NCBI GenBank assembly: GCA_014138725.1
Contig: JACJID010000001.1
Coordinates: 1,860,001-1,924,000 of the forward strand
Direction: 5' to 3'
Origin: Kutzneria viridogrisea
Lineage (GTDB): Bacteria; Actinomycetota; Actinomycetes; Mycobacteriales; Pseudonocardiaceae
Length of the DNA: 64,000 nt
Shown in pieces: positions 16,922 to 25,616 of this stretch (the stretch's first letter is position 1; each line of letters starts with the position of its first letter). The position numbers and the translations under genes were made by a program. Under the pieces are notes generated by a model. That model had not been told where the DNA came from. It worked only from the letters and a program-made list of their open reading frames with translations, and did no database searches.

Positions 16922-17761
16922 CTAGCGCTGGACGTCCCAGACCAGCGCGCCGGGCAGCCCGAGGTAGGCGGCCAGCGCGGCCTCGGGCACCGCCCGGTAG
17001 GCGCGCCGCTTCGCGCGCACCTGGTCCACATCGAGCCTCGGCTCCAGGCAAGCCCGCACCTGGAGCCCGGCGGCGGTGAACGCGGCGAAGTAGTCGGCGT
17101 GGCTGTGCGCGTGCTCGCGGACGAAACCCCGGTTGCCCGCCGCGTCCTGGAACGGCGCGTGCCAGCCGAGGTGTGCCTGGAACGGGTGCAGCGCGGAGAT
17201 CACCAGCCGCCCGCCGGGGCGCAGCACGCGGGCTAGTTCGCTGATGGCCTTGTCCAGCTCGGCCACGTGTGCCACGGCCAGGCCGCTCACCACCAGGTCG
17301 AAGCTGTCCTCGCCGAACGGCAGCTCGCACAGGTCGCCCTCGGTGAACTGGGCCTGCGGCACCGACTCGCGCGCCACGTCGAGCATCTCCGGGGTCAGGT
17401 CCACACCGGTCACCCGGTGGCCCAGTTCGACCAGGTGGCGGGCGTGCCGCCCGGTGCCGCAGGCCGCGTCCAGGGCCTCGCCCGGCGGGATGTCGGCCAG
17501 CAGGCCCCAGACCGCTGGCTGCTCCATGTCGATCATCGGGTTGCCCGGCTCGTCGTAGCGCGCCGACCAGGCCCGGTAGCCCACGCGGGCGTCCTGCTCG
17601 CTGGTCAGCTCCCCGCTGGCGAACTCCGGCTCGTCCAGGATGCGCCGCACCTCGGCCAGCCGCTGGTCGGCCTGCTCCACCGGCCCGTCGTACAGGCCGC
17701 GCAGCAGGGCGAGCCCCTCCACGCCGATGAGCAGTTCCCTCAGTCGTACTTCACGATCCAC
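16922..17761 (-). CDS. Class I SAM-dependent methyltransferase
   Basis: A 279-residue cytoplasmic methyltransferase of the UbiE/Methyltransf_11 kind. Motif I is ALDAACGTGRHARHL (about residues 95-109), the post-I acidic residue is in VTGVDLTPEML, and motif IV is in FDLVVSGLAVAHV. This is followed by LARVLRPGGRLVIS. The N-terminal 75 residues form a helical extension found in actinobacterial relatives. GTG at 17759-17761 is chosen; an upstream ATG at 17833 would overlap the intergenic promoter. It is divergent from an HxlR regulator 89 bp away. The methyl acceptor is unknown. Confidence 0.85.
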   Translation of the reverse strand: MDREVRLRELLIGVEGLALLRGLYDGPVEQADQRLAEVRRILDEPEFASGELTSEQDARVGYRAWSARYDEPGNPMIDMEQPAVWGLLADIPPGEALDAACGTGRHARHLVELGHRVTGVDLTPEMLDVARESVPQAQFTEGDLCELPFGEDSFDLVVSGLAVAHVAELDKAISELARVLRPGGRLVISALHPFQAHLGWHAPFQDAAGNRGFVREHAHSHADYFAAFTAAGLQVRACLEPRLDVDQVRAKRRAYRAVPEAALAAYLGLPGALVWDVQR

Positions 17762-17850
17762 GTCCGCAGACCCTAGGCAGCGCGGCGGGGCTCGGCTACC
17801 GGGTTTTGGGGTTCGTTGGAATTCCGGATGCACCGGCGTAGGCTCGTGAC

Positions 17851-18291
17851 ATGGGCAGACAGGCTCGCGAGTGCTCCATCGCCAACGCGCTCGAGGTGGT
17901 CGGCGAGCGGTGGAGCCTGCTCGCGTTGCGCGAGGTCTTCTTCGGGGTGCGGCGCTTCGACCAGATCGTGCAGAACACCGGCGCCAGCAGGGACATCCTC
18001 ACCACGAGGCTGCGCAAGCTGGTGGACGCCGGGGTGCTGGAGCGCCAGCTCTACGAGGAGCGCCCGCCACGCTACGAGTACGTGCTGACCGAGGCCGGCC
18101 GTGCGCTGCACACCGTGCTGCTGACGCTGATGGACTGGGGGGACCGGTACGTCACACAGGGCCCGCCGCCCACGGTGTGGCGGCACGAGTGCGGTGAGGT
18201 GCTGGCGCCGAAGACCGTGTGCGCCGGCTGCGGGGAACCGGTCCGCTCCGGCAGCGCCACAGTGGTCCGCGCCGACCGCTGGCCGACCTGA
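17851..18291 (+). CDS. HxlR-family winged-helix regulator
   Basis: A 146-residue transcriptional regulator. The HxlR signature appears as CSIANALEVVGERWSLLALREVFFGVRRFDQI, with Cys 8 at the position used for thiol or aldehyde sensing in some members. Recognition helix and wing: ILTTRLRKLVDAGVLERQ, then RPPRYEYVLTEAG. The C-terminus (about 110-135) adds a CxxC-type zinc-ribbon pair (HECGEVLAPKTVCAGCGEP), an extension seen in some actinobacterial HxlR proteins. ATG 17851 is the start. It probably controls itself and the divergent methyltransferase. Confidence 0.88.
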   Translation: MGRQARECSIANALEVVGERWSLLALREVFFGVRRFDQIVQNTGASRDILTTRLRKLVDAGVLERQLYEERPPRYEYVLTEAGRALHTVLLTLMDWGDRYVTQGPPPTVWRHECGEVLAPKTVCAGCGEPVRSGSATVVRADRWPT

Positions 18292-18313
18292 CCCGCGGTG
18301 CCGAGGACCCGGC

Positions 18314-18422
18314 GCGTGTCGGCGCTTCGCGTGCGGCGTGTCGGCGCTGGGCGGGCAGTTTCCCAACTCGTGGGAATTCGGGCTGCAAGCGCGAACACGC
18401 GGTACCGGAAGCGCCGACACGC
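18314..18422. repeat. Intergenic repeat cluster, GCGTGTCGGCGCT units
   Basis: The 13-mer GCGTGTCGGCGCT occurs directly at 18314-18326 and 18336-18348, and inverted at 18410-18422. Between them is a hairpin TTCCCA-ACTCG-TGGGAA (18360-18376). The whole lies between the HxlR gene (+) and the peroxiredoxin gene (-), which converge. The outer arms could fold into a large stem that acts as a bidirectional terminator; the extra direct copy suggests a dispersed intergenic repeat family. Confidence 0.65.
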
Positions 18423-18438
18423 GCTGTTCCGGGGTGGG

Positions 18439-18888
18439 TCAGGACTTGCGGAGGGCGGCGAGGGCCCGGTCGGCGTGCACGGCCATGCGCAGCTCGCTCT
18501 TGACCACCTCGACGACCTTGCCGTCCTCGCCGATGACGAAGGTCTGCCTGCGGGTCAGCAGCGGGCCGAACCGCCTGCGCACCCCGAACTGGGTGGCCAC
18601 CGCACCGTCCACATCGGACAGCAGCGGGTAGTCGAAGGAGTGCATCTGGGAGAACTGCGCCTGCTTGTCCACGGGGTCGGGGCTGATGCCGATGCGCTGG
18701 GCGCCGACCTCCCCGAACTCCGCGGCCAGGTCGCGGAAGTGGCAGCTCTCCGCGGTGCAGCCCCCGGTCATCGCGGCCGGGTAGAAGAACAGCACGACCG
18801 GGCCCTTGGCCAGGAACTCCGAGAGCTTGCGCGGGGTGCCGGTGTCGTCCGGCAGCTCGAAGTCAGTGACCTGGTCGCCGACGTTCAT
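18439..18888 (-). CDS. Peroxiredoxin (AhpC/TSA, BCP-like)
   Basis: A 149-residue thiol peroxidase. The active-site region is FFYPAAMTGGCTAESCHFRDL, with a peroxidatic Cys and a second Cys four residues later that can form the resolving disulfide, as in BCP/PrxQ-type enzymes. It reduces hydroperoxides in the cytoplasm. ATG 18886-18888 is preceded by GGGAGG, and its first bases overlap the stop of the DUF1295 gene (ATGA). As last gene of a three-gene coupled unit with a lipid methyltransferase and a membrane reductase-like protein, it may protect against lipid peroxides; that role is inferred. Confidence 0.92.
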   Translation of the reverse strand: MNVGDQVTDFELPDDTGTPRKLSEFLAKGPVVLFFYPAAMTGGCTAESCHFRDLAAEFGEVGAQRIGISPDPVDKQAQFSQMHSFDYPLLSDVDGAVATQFGVRRRFGPLLTRRQTFVIGEDGKVVEVVKSELRMAVHADRALAALRKS

Positions 18889-19679
18889 CGGGAACCTCCC
18901 GTTCGGGGTGGCAGCGGGAAGAACCCACTGGTGCGCTTGACGTACTCGGCGAAACCGGGGCGGTTCGCCATGTTCTTCTCGGTGAGCGCCTTGCCGGTGC
19001 CCTTGGTCAGGAACGCGGTCATGACCACGGGGGAGAGCACCGTGAGCGCCCCGATCCAGTGCTGGCAGGCCACCAGGTACAGGCCCCACCAGACGCAGGC
19101 GTCACCGAAGTAGTTGGGGTGGCGGGTGTAGCGCCACAGACCCCGGTCCATGATCTTGCCACGGTTGCCGGGGTCGGCCTTGAACCGGGCCAGCTGCTGG
19201 TCGCCGACGGCCTCGAAACCCAGGCCCACCAGCCACACCAGCACGCCGAGCCAGCCCAGCAGGCCGAAGGCGCCCGTCTCGTACTGCGCGGCCTGCACCG
19301 GCATGGAGACGAACCACATGATCACGCCCTGGATCAGGTAGATCTTGCGGAACGCGTACCAGACCGGGTTGCCGGTGGCCCGGCCCATCAGCGCCACGTA
19401 GCGCGGATCCTCGGGCCTGCCGTGGTTGCGGCGGTGGATGTGCACGGCCAACCGCACGCCCCACACCACCGTCAGCCCGGTGACGACCAGCCGCGTGACC
19501 AGGTCCCCGTCGGACACGGCCAGCGTCACCAGCGCGATCACCGCGAAACCCAGGCCCCACACCGCATCGATGCCGTCGTGACGGCCACGGCGCACGGCAA
19601 GGCCCAACGCGATGAGCATGACCACCAGCACCGCGCCCGCGCTGATCAACAGGTTGAGCAGGAAACCGCTCAGGTTCAC
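18885..19679 (-). CDS. DUF1295 / steroid 5-alpha-reductase-like membrane protein
   Basis: A 264-residue polytopic membrane protein with about six hydrophobic segments. The C-terminal signature GLWRYTRHPNYFGDACVWWG matches the DUF1295/steroid 5-alpha-reductase-like superfamily, whose members use NADPH or SAM at the membrane face. GTG 19677-19679 overlaps the stop of the upstream cyclopropane synthase (GTGA), and its own stop overlaps the peroxiredoxin start (ATGA), so translation is coupled. The same pairing with a cyclopropane-type enzyme is common in actinobacteria and suggests a step in fatty-acyl modification. Confidence 0.88.
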   Translation of the reverse strand: MNLSGFLLNLLISAGAVLVVMLIALGLAVRRGRHDGIDAVWGLGFAVIALVTLAVSDGDLVTRLVVTGLTVVWGVRLAVHIHRRNHGRPEDPRYVALMGRATGNPVWYAFRKIYLIQGVIMWFVSMPVQAAQYETGAFGLLGWLGVLVWLVGLGFEAVGDQQLARFKADPGNRGKIMDRGLWRYTRHPNYFGDACVWWGLYLVACQHWIGALTVLSPVVMTAFLTKGTGKALTEKNMANRPGFAEYVKRTSGFFPLPPRTGGSR

Positions 19680-20974
19680 GCCACGACCTCCCAGGTCCGC
19701 CTCGTGTGGGGCATACCGCTGGCGCCGTTGAGGGTGGGCCGCACGGCGAGGATCTGGTCCACGCCCATCCGGTTCTCCTTGAACGCCAGCGCACCACCGG
19801 CCAGGTACAGCCGCCACACCCGGAGCTGCCCCTCGCCGACCAGCTTGGTCAGCTCCTCGGCCCGCTCCTCCAGGGTCTGCGCCCAGGCGTCCACGGTCCA
19901 CACGTAGTGCTCGCGCAGCGCCTCGACGTCACGCACCTCCAGCCCGGCCTGCTCCAGCATGGCGATGGTCTCGCCAACCGGGCGCATGTGCATGTCGGGG
20001 GCCACGTAGCGCTCGATGAACGAGCCGCCGCCCGGGGCCTTGGGCGCGCTGGCCACCCGCGACATCTGCTGTAGCAGCAACCTGCCTTGGGGTTTGAGCA
20101 GCCGGAACAGCTGGGCGGCGTAGGTCGGGTAGTTGCCCAGCCCGACGTGCTCGCCCATCTCCACGGTCCCGATGGCGTCGTAGCCCTCCTCGGGGATCTC
20201 GCGGTAGTCCTGCAACCGGACCTGCACGCGGTCGCCCAGCCCGCGCTCGGCGATGCGCGCGGTGATGAACTCGCGCTGCTCGGCGGCCAGGGTCACGCCG
20301 GTGGCGTGCACCCCGTAGTGCGTGGCGGCGTGCAGGATCAGCGAGCCCCAGCCGCAGCCCACGTCCAGCAGCCGCATGCCCGGCTGGAGGTCCAGCTTGC
20401 GGCAGATCAGGTCCAGCTTGTCCCGCTGGGAGTCCTCGACGGTGTAGTCCGGGGCGTCGGAGGTCCAGTACCCGCAGGAGTACGCCATGTTGGGGTCGAG
20501 CAGGGTGCGGTAGAACTCGTTGGACAGGTCGTAGTGGTGCGAGATCGCGTCCCGGTCGCGGGACTTGGTGTGCTCGGCCCCGGACAGCCGGGCCTCCTCC
20601 GGCGGGGGAGCGGGCCGCTTGCCGAGCACCCCGAGCCGCAGCGCGGCGCGCACGAGGTCCACGCGGTCCTTCGCGGTCAGTCTGACCTTGCCAAGGCCCT
20701 CCCTGCGGACCATCTGCCAGAACCGGGACAGGCCCTCCTTGAGGTCACCCTCCACGTCGATGTCCCCGGAGACGTAGGCGCGGGCCAGCCCCAGCTCGTT
20801 GGGGTCCCACAGCAGCCTGCGCAGCGCCCGTTGCGAGCGCACGACCACGACAGGGGCGTCGACCGGACCGGTGACGCTGCCGTCCCAGGCGCGTAGCCGC
20901 ACGGGCAGCTCGGCGCCGAGGAACCGCTCCACGAGTCCGGCCAGGGTTTGCGCGATACCAGTCGAACCAGCCAC
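19676..20974 (-). CDS. cfa: Cyclopropane-fatty-acyl-phospholipid synthase
   Basis: A 432-residue SAM-dependent enzyme that adds a methylene or methyl group to unsaturated acyl chains of membrane phospholipids. Family marks: HHYDLSNEFYRTLLD with MAYSCGYW (substrate/bicarbonate side), SAM motif LLDVGCGWGSLILHAA, GVTLAAEQ, and EMGEHVG. Length fits the family (380-440). GTG 20972-20974 is preferred because AAGGGG lies about 8 bases upstream; an ATG at 20995 lacks one. It is the first gene of the coupled operon with DUF1295 and peroxiredoxin. A 10-methyl-branching (tuberculostearate-type) role is possible for such clusters but not provable here. Confidence 0.92.
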   Translation of the reverse strand: MAGSTGIAQTLAGLVERFLGAELPVRLRAWDGSVTGPVDAPVVVVRSQRALRRLLWDPNELGLARAYVSGDIDVEGDLKEGLSRFWQMVRREGLGKVRLTAKDRVDLVRAALRLGVLGKRPAPPPEEARLSGAEHTKSRDRDAISHHYDLSNEFYRTLLDPNMAYSCGYWTSDAPDYTVEDSQRDKLDLICRKLDLQPGMRLLDVGCGWGSLILHAATHYGVHATGVTLAAEQREFITARIAERGLGDRVQVRLQDYREIPEEGYDAIGTVEMGEHVGLGNYPTYAAQLFRLLKPQGRLLLQQMSRVASAPKAPGGGSFIERYVAPDMHMRPVGETIAMLEQAGLEVRDVEALREHYVWTVDAWAQTLEERAEELTKLVGEGQLRVWRLYLAGGALAFKENRMGVDQILAVRPTLNGASGMPHTRRTWEVVA

Positions 20975-21048
20975 TCCAGGCCCCTTCTGCCGCATGTACG
21001 GGTCTGCTGACCCATACCGGGTTCGCAGCGGGGGCGCCAGCGGTTCGA

Positions 21049-21513
21049 TCAGGGGGTGAACAAGTGGTCGACCAGCAGGTTCAGCGCGGGCAGGGCCGCG
21101 ACCACGGCCTCGCGGGACTCCGCGGGCAGCTTGTCCAGGGCGGTGGAGATCCGCCGTTCGTGTGCCTGCTGCCACTCGGCGAGCTGGCGGTGACCGGCCG
21201 CGGTGAGCGTGACCCTGGCGACCCGCCGGTCGCTGGGATCGCTCTCCCGGATGGCCAGCCCGGACTCGACCAGCTGCTGGACCAGGCCGCTGACCGTGTT
21301 CGGGGCGAGGCGTTGCAGGGCGGCCAGCTGCCCGATGCGGGCGGGGGCGTGGTCGGCCAGCGCCATCAGCAGCTCGACCTGGGCCATGGGCAGGGCTTCC
21401 CACGGGTAGTCGGTGCGGATGCTGGTGCGCAGGGCGCGGCGCAGTCTGGTCACCACTTCGGTGAGGGTCCGCGCGTCGGTGGCGGGGCTGGACGGGGCTG
21501 CCTCGTGCGACAT
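21049..21513 (-). CDS. MarR-family transcriptional regulator
   Basis: A 154-residue MarR winged-helix regulator. Recognition region: RIGQLAALQRLAPNTVSGLVQQLVESGLAIRE. The wing DPSDRRVARVTLTAAG is the hallmark of the family. ATG 21511-21513 begins 78 bp from the divergent MFS exporter start. The usual arrangement predicts repression of the exporter and itself, relieved by the exported compound. Confidence 0.9.
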   Translation of the reverse strand: MSHEAAPSSPATDARTLTEVVTRLRRALRTSIRTDYPWEALPMAQVELLMALADHAPARIGQLAALQRLAPNTVSGLVQQLVESGLAIRESDPSDRRVARVTLTAAGHRQLAEWQQAHERRISTALDKLPAESREAVVAALPALNLLVDHLFTP

Positions 21514-21591
21514 CCGACCAGCGTAGTAGGTGGTCACCGCCACAGGTTCGTCGTATATCGAGTATGTCGGTGTCCGAGGTAATCTGGGGCC

Positions 21592-22950
21592 GTGCTGATC
21601 CAGTCGCTGCGCGCCGAGCCCGCCCGGCCCAGGTGGATCGCGAACTGGCCGCACGCGCACTGGCTCGCGGTCGGCTCGGTCTGCCTGGGCGCGTTCATGG
21701 GCCAGCTCGACGCGAGCATCGTCACGCTCACCTTCCCGGCGCTCGGCACGGAGTTCGGCAGCACCCTGGCAGCCGTGCAGTGGGTCTCGCTGAGCTACCT
21801 GCTCACCCTGGTCGCCCTGCTGGCGCCGGTCGGCCGCCTCGCCGACACGGCCGGGCGCAAGCTGGTCTACCTGTACGGGTTCGGGGTGTTCACGCTGGCC
21901 TCGGCGGCCTGCGGGCTGGCCGACTCGCTGCCCGCGCTGATCGCGTTCCGGGTGGTCCAGGCCATCGGCGCCGCCATGTTGCAGGCCAACAGCGTCGCGC
22001 TGGTCACCACGAGCGCGCCTCGCGAACGGATGCGCCTGGCGCTGGGCGTGCAGGCGGCGGCACAGGCCCTGGGCCTCGCGCTGGGACCGACCGTCGGCGG
22101 CCTGCTGGTGGCCGGGGTCGGCTGGCGCTGGGTGTTCGGCGTCAACGTGCCGATCGGGATCGTGGCGATCATCGCCGGGCGCTACCTGCTGCCCAGGACC
22201 CGCCAGCGCACCCCGGCCGGTGCCCCGGACTGGTGGGGCGTCGCGCTGCTGGCGACCTCGGCCAGCGCGCTGCTGCTCGCCCTGTCCTCCGCCTCGGGTC
22301 TGCCGCTGCCGCCCACCGCGGTGGGCGCCCTGTTCGTGCTCGGTGTGCTCACCGCGGTGGGCTTCGTGTGGCGGCAGCGCCGTGCCCGCTCGCCGCTGAT
22401 CGACCTGGACCTGTTGCGACACAAGGCGACCCGGTACGGGCTGGTCGCCGCCACCCTCGGCTACCTCGTGCTGTTCGGGCCGCTCGTGCTCGTGCCCGCG
22501 ATGATCAGCTCACCGCTGCGGGCGGGCCTGGCGCTGACCAGCCTGCCCGCCGGGTTCGCCCTGGCCGCCACCCTCGGCGGGCGGTTCGTGCCCGCCACGT
22601 GGTCCGAGCGGCGCCGCTGCCTGCTCGGCTCGCTGCTGTGTTGCGCGGCCCTGGCCACGTTGTGCGCCGGTGGCCCGCTCGTCGGCGCACTGGCCCTGCT
22701 CGGTGTGGGCCTGGGCCTGGTCACGCCCGCCAACAACGCGTTGGTCATGGCGGCGATCCCCGCCCGCTGCTCGGGCCTGGGCGGCGGCCTGGTCAACATG
22801 GCCCGTGGCCTGGGCACCACACTCGGCGTGTCGGTCACGACCCTGGCGCTGCACCTCACCGGTGAGTCGTGGCCCGCCTTCGCCGCGCTGCTGGTCGCCG
22901 CGGCGGCCATGGCGGTCGTGTTCTTGACGGATTCACACCGCAGTAGGTGA
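21592..22950 (+). CDS. MFS drug exporter (DHA2-like)
   Basis: A 452-residue major facilitator with about 12-14 membrane helices. Motifs: GQLDASIVTLTFPAL in helix 1 (the Asp conserved in drug/H+ antiporters), GRLADTAGRKLVYLYG (motif A) after helix 2, and ALGLALGPTVGGLL (motif C, antiporter) in helix 5. Likely proton-driven export of a drug or own metabolite. The start is GTG 21592, the first start that leaves the basic N-terminus before helix 1; its ribosome site is weak. It is divergent from the MarR regulator. Confidence 0.9.
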   Translation: MLIQSLRAEPARPRWIANWPHAHWLAVGSVCLGAFMGQLDASIVTLTFPALGTEFGSTLAAVQWVSLSYLLTLVALLAPVGRLADTAGRKLVYLYGFGVFTLASAACGLADSLPALIAFRVVQAIGAAMLQANSVALVTTSAPRERMRLALGVQAAAQALGLALGPTVGGLLVAGVGWRWVFGVNVPIGIVAIIAGRYLLPRTRQRTPAGAPDWWGVALLATSASALLLALSSASGLPLPPTAVGALFVLGVLTAVGFVWRQRRARSPLIDLDLLRHKATRYGLVAATLGYLVLFGPLVLVPAMISSPLRAGLALTSLPAGFALAATLGGRFVPATWSERRRCLLGSLLCCAALATLCAGGPLVGALALLGVGLGLVTPANNALVMAAIPARCSGLGGGLVNMARGLGTTLGVSVTTLALHLTGESWPAFAALLVAAAAMAVVFLTDSHRSR

Positions 22951-23005
22951 AGTACCGCGTGGAGTGAAGGGGACCGAGCTGTGCACGGGCTCACCGCCGC
23001 CGTCG

Positions 23006-25177
23006 TCAGCTCGGAGTCCCGTCCCCGGTCGGCGGCGCGCCGATGAGAGCCACCCCCGCGGCCTCCGCGCGGTGTTCAGCCGAAAGGTGTTGGTAGGCCG
23101 TCCGGAACGCCTGGGCGAAGGGCGTACCGCTGGCACAGCGCCGGTAGACCTCGGCGAGCAGGTGTCCTGACACCTTGTCGTCGATGGCCCAGAGCCCGCC
23201 GACCATGAGTTCGGCGCCAGCGGCGAGGCAGCCAACGGAGGTGGCGACCATGTCGGGGTGCTCGGTGCTCTGACCCGACCAGCAGCACCCGAGCACGACG
23301 ACCGGCGGCAGGCGGAGCTGGAAGAGCGCCGCGGGGGACGTCCTGCCGCTGGGGAACAGCAGGCGGTACTCGTAGCCGTCGTTCGAGGTGCCGTGCACCG
23401 CGACGGTGAGCAGGTCGTAGTCGTTGGTCGCGAGCTCGTCGGCCAGTTCCGCGTACGAGTGGACCTCGCGGAACTCGATGAGGTCCGCACTCGCCAGGTC
23501 GAGCAGCGCTGCCCGTTCCAGTACCGCACCGGGCAGGTCGTCGTCGAACAGGCCGATGACGCGCCGAGGCGAGCCGAACGAGGCAGCACGCGTCCGGTCG
23601 ACCGCGGTGGCCGAAGGCGCTGTGCTGACTTCGAGCGCGGTCGCGGGGGCGAGCCTGTTCCACGGCATGATCCACGCCACCGCGTCGGGGACCACCACGA
23701 GCTTGACCGGTCCGGTGTCCGGCATGCCCGCGAAGAGCAGTCGGGACAGCGAAGCCGCCTGGTCCTCGGTGAGGTCGATCGAGGTCTCACCCAGCGCGTC
23801 CACCATGATGGCCGCCAACTCCCCGGTGAGCACGTGCTTCGCGGCCCAGGTGCGGCCGGTGGCGCAGTCGAGGCCGCAGAGGAGAAGACCGTTGTGGTCG
23901 TCCTCGGTGGTGAAGGTGTTCACCCAGAGGAAGACGAGATCCGCGTGGCGCGCGGCGAGCCCGGACGGGCTGAAGGCCGCGGCGTCGTGGTTGAGCAGGT
24001 CCACCAGCGCCACCGCCTCGTCCTCGCTCGTGCGGATCGCGCGGGTTCCCCGCTGCACGGCGACACCGGCTCGGCACTCCGCGGCCAGTTCCGCCGCCCG
24101 AAGCGCGGGTTCGGCCGTCGCGCTGTTGTCGTGGATGGCCATCGACTGGGCTATCAGCAAGGTCAGGAACAACGGGAGGTCCACGATCGACCTGGCCTGT
24201 AGCACCCTGTTCTCGACCAGCCGCTGGACCAGTCGGTTCAGCGAGTCCTCGTCGGTGACCGCATCCGCGTTGAGCCTGGCCGCGTCGGCGTAGACCAGCA
24301 TCGCCGCGCGCATGGCCGGTGAGAACTCGCGAATCCGGGCGAACTCCTCGTAGTAGTGTGCGGCCTTCAGCCAATCACCGCGCTGTGCGGCCTCAATACC
24401 TGCCTGGAAGAGGTTCGGCCCTTCGCCGGAGTTCCTGAGCGCGGCGTTGGCTGCGAGTTCGGTCTGCTGTGCCTCCTGCCAAGTTGCTTCGTAGCTGGGA
24501 TCGAACTCGGCGATCACCTGCGCGATGTTGGTCAACCGGGTGGCCTGGGTCAGTGCGTCCTCGGCGGTCCTCGTCTCGGTGATCCGGTGCCTCAACTGTT
24601 CCAGCACACCGTCGAGGACAGCCGTTGATCCCGCGCGTCTCACGATCGTGGCGAGCAGGGCGATGTTGCCCGCTCCGTTCGCGGCTTCCAGGGCCGTCAC
24701 CACCGGCTTCACGCGCCGCACCGCTGGCGCGCGGTCCAAGTCCGACAACATGGCCCTGATCACGGCTTCAACGACCTTGGCGTTCACCTGGCCATAGCTC
24801 GAATTGTGCAGGCACGACACGAGATCGAGCACCCGCAGGTCAGGCCTGCGCGCACCGCCCAGCGACTGCTCGAGGCTGCTGGCCCGGTCGGCCCCTTCGT
24901 CGAACCCCATGCGCCGGTATTCGGCCGCGACGTCACCGAGCAGAGCCCCGAGGACCACCTGGGTGATCTCGGCGGGATTGGCGAGTTGGGACACCACGTC
25001 GAGGCAGTGGTCCAGGGTCGCGGTGTAGACCGGTCGCTTGCCGAGCAACTGGAACAGCGTCGTCACCGACCTCAGGTCACCACTGTCGCGATCGGACAGT
25101 CGCGCCAGGTCGACCGCTGCCGCCCGGCTCAGCGCCCACCGGCCGAGGGCTCGGCGAGCCCGCTCGAAATGGGGCAC
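23006..25177 (-). CDS. CHAT-domain caspase-like protease
   Basis: A 723-residue protein. The N-terminal 450 residues are helical and repeat-like without a clear family match (for example AAQRGDWLKAAHYYEEFARI, TPR-like). The C-terminal CHAT domain (about 480-715) has the caspase-clan dyad: His 595 in LTVAVHGTSNDG and Cys 632 in VVVLGCCWSG, plus the late GGLWAIDD block. CHAT proteases act as nucleotide- or protein-triggered executioners in bacterial immunity (for example Craspase and gasdermin systems). The start is GTG 25175-25177, 7 bp after the stop of a small EACC1-like gene. It is the last gene of a six-gene operon that also encodes a caspase. Its target is unknown; no gasdermin-like gene adjoins it. 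Confidence 0.9.
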   Translation of the reverse strand: MPHFERARRALGRWALSRAAAVDLARLSDRDSGDLRSVTTLFQLLGKRPVYTATLDHCLDVVSQLANPAEITQVVLGALLGDVAAEYRRMGFDEGADRASSLEQSLGGARRPDLRVLDLVSCLHNSSYGQVNAKVVEAVIRAMLSDLDRAPAVRRVKPVVTALEAANGAGNIALLATIVRRAGSTAVLDGVLEQLRHRITETRTAEDALTQATRLTNIAQVIAEFDPSYEATWQEAQQTELAANAALRNSGEGPNLFQAGIEAAQRGDWLKAAHYYEEFARIREFSPAMRAAMLVYADAARLNADAVTDEDSLNRLVQRLVENRVLQARSIVDLPLFLTLLIAQSMAIHDNSATAEPALRAAELAAECRAGVAVQRGTRAIRTSEDEAVALVDLLNHDAAAFSPSGLAARHADLVFLWVNTFTTEDDHNGLLLCGLDCATGRTWAAKHVLTGELAAIMVDALGETSIDLTEDQAASLSRLLFAGMPDTGPVKLVVVPDAVAWIMPWNRLAPATALEVSTAPSATAVDRTRAASFGSPRRVIGLFDDDLPGAVLERAALLDLASADLIEFREVHSYAELADELATNDYDLLTVAVHGTSNDGYEYRLLFPSGRTSPAALFQLRLPPVVVLGCCWSGQSTEHPDMVATSVGCLAAGAELMVGGLWAIDDKVSGHLLAEVYRRCASGTPFAQAFRTAYQHLSAEHRAEAAGVALIGAPPTGDGTPS

Positions 25178-25184
25178 CGGAGGG

Positions 25185-25541
25185 CTACCGCTTGTCCCGG
25201 TCCGCGGGGAACAGCGTCGCGGTCAGCAGGCGCTCGATGTCCTCGACCGAGGTGGACTCGGTGATGGGGATGCGCAGTTCGCCCGCCTCACCCTTGGCCG
25301 TGAGGTACTGGGTCGAGGCTCGCGGCTTGTCCTTCTTGCGCTTGAACAACGCCTTGGCCAGCCAACCGATGGTCTCCGGCCCCTGCAGGAGGCTGATCAC
25401 GGTGCCCGCTCCGGTGAGCCAGCTCGCGACCACCTCCCAGTTGCCGCTGCGCCGGGTCGTGGCCTGCTCGGCAAGACCGGCGGCGACGAGTTCGGGCACC
25501 AGGTCGTCGGGGACTCGAACCAGGATCTTGGGTGTGCTCAT
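25185..25541 (-). CDS. Small EACC1-like protein paired with CHAT
   Basis: A 118-residue protein I could not place by signature alone. Its layout is strand-rich N-terminus, a hydrophobic helix pair (WEVVASWLTGAGTVISLL, IGWLAKALFKRKK), then a strand (YLTAKGEAGELRIPIT) and a final helix (SVEDIERLLTATLF). The same order of parts is seen in the EACC1-like gene at 26274-26624. It is therefore probably a second, diverged effector-associated constant component serving the CHAT protein encoded 7 bp downstream. ATG 25539-25541 has GGAG-type bases about 10 upstream. The 75-bp gap before it (25542-25616) is the only sizeable one in the operon. Confidence 0.6.
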   Translation of the reverse strand: MSTPKILVRVPDDLVPELVAAGLAEQATTRRSGNWEVVASWLTGAGTVISLLQGPETIGWLAKALFKRKKDKPRASTQYLTAKGEAGELRIPITESTSVEDIERLLTATLFPADRDKR

Positions 25542-25616
25542 GGGCTGACCGCTCTCCTCAACCGGGTCGTCTCAGGGCAGTGCATCGCGTCGAGTTCGGA
25601 CGGCGTTAGCGACCGG

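Noticed and set aside
21514-21591. MarR operator palindrome near TCGTATATCGAGTATG
   Set aside because: On checking, the arms do not pair well enough to call an inverted repeat.
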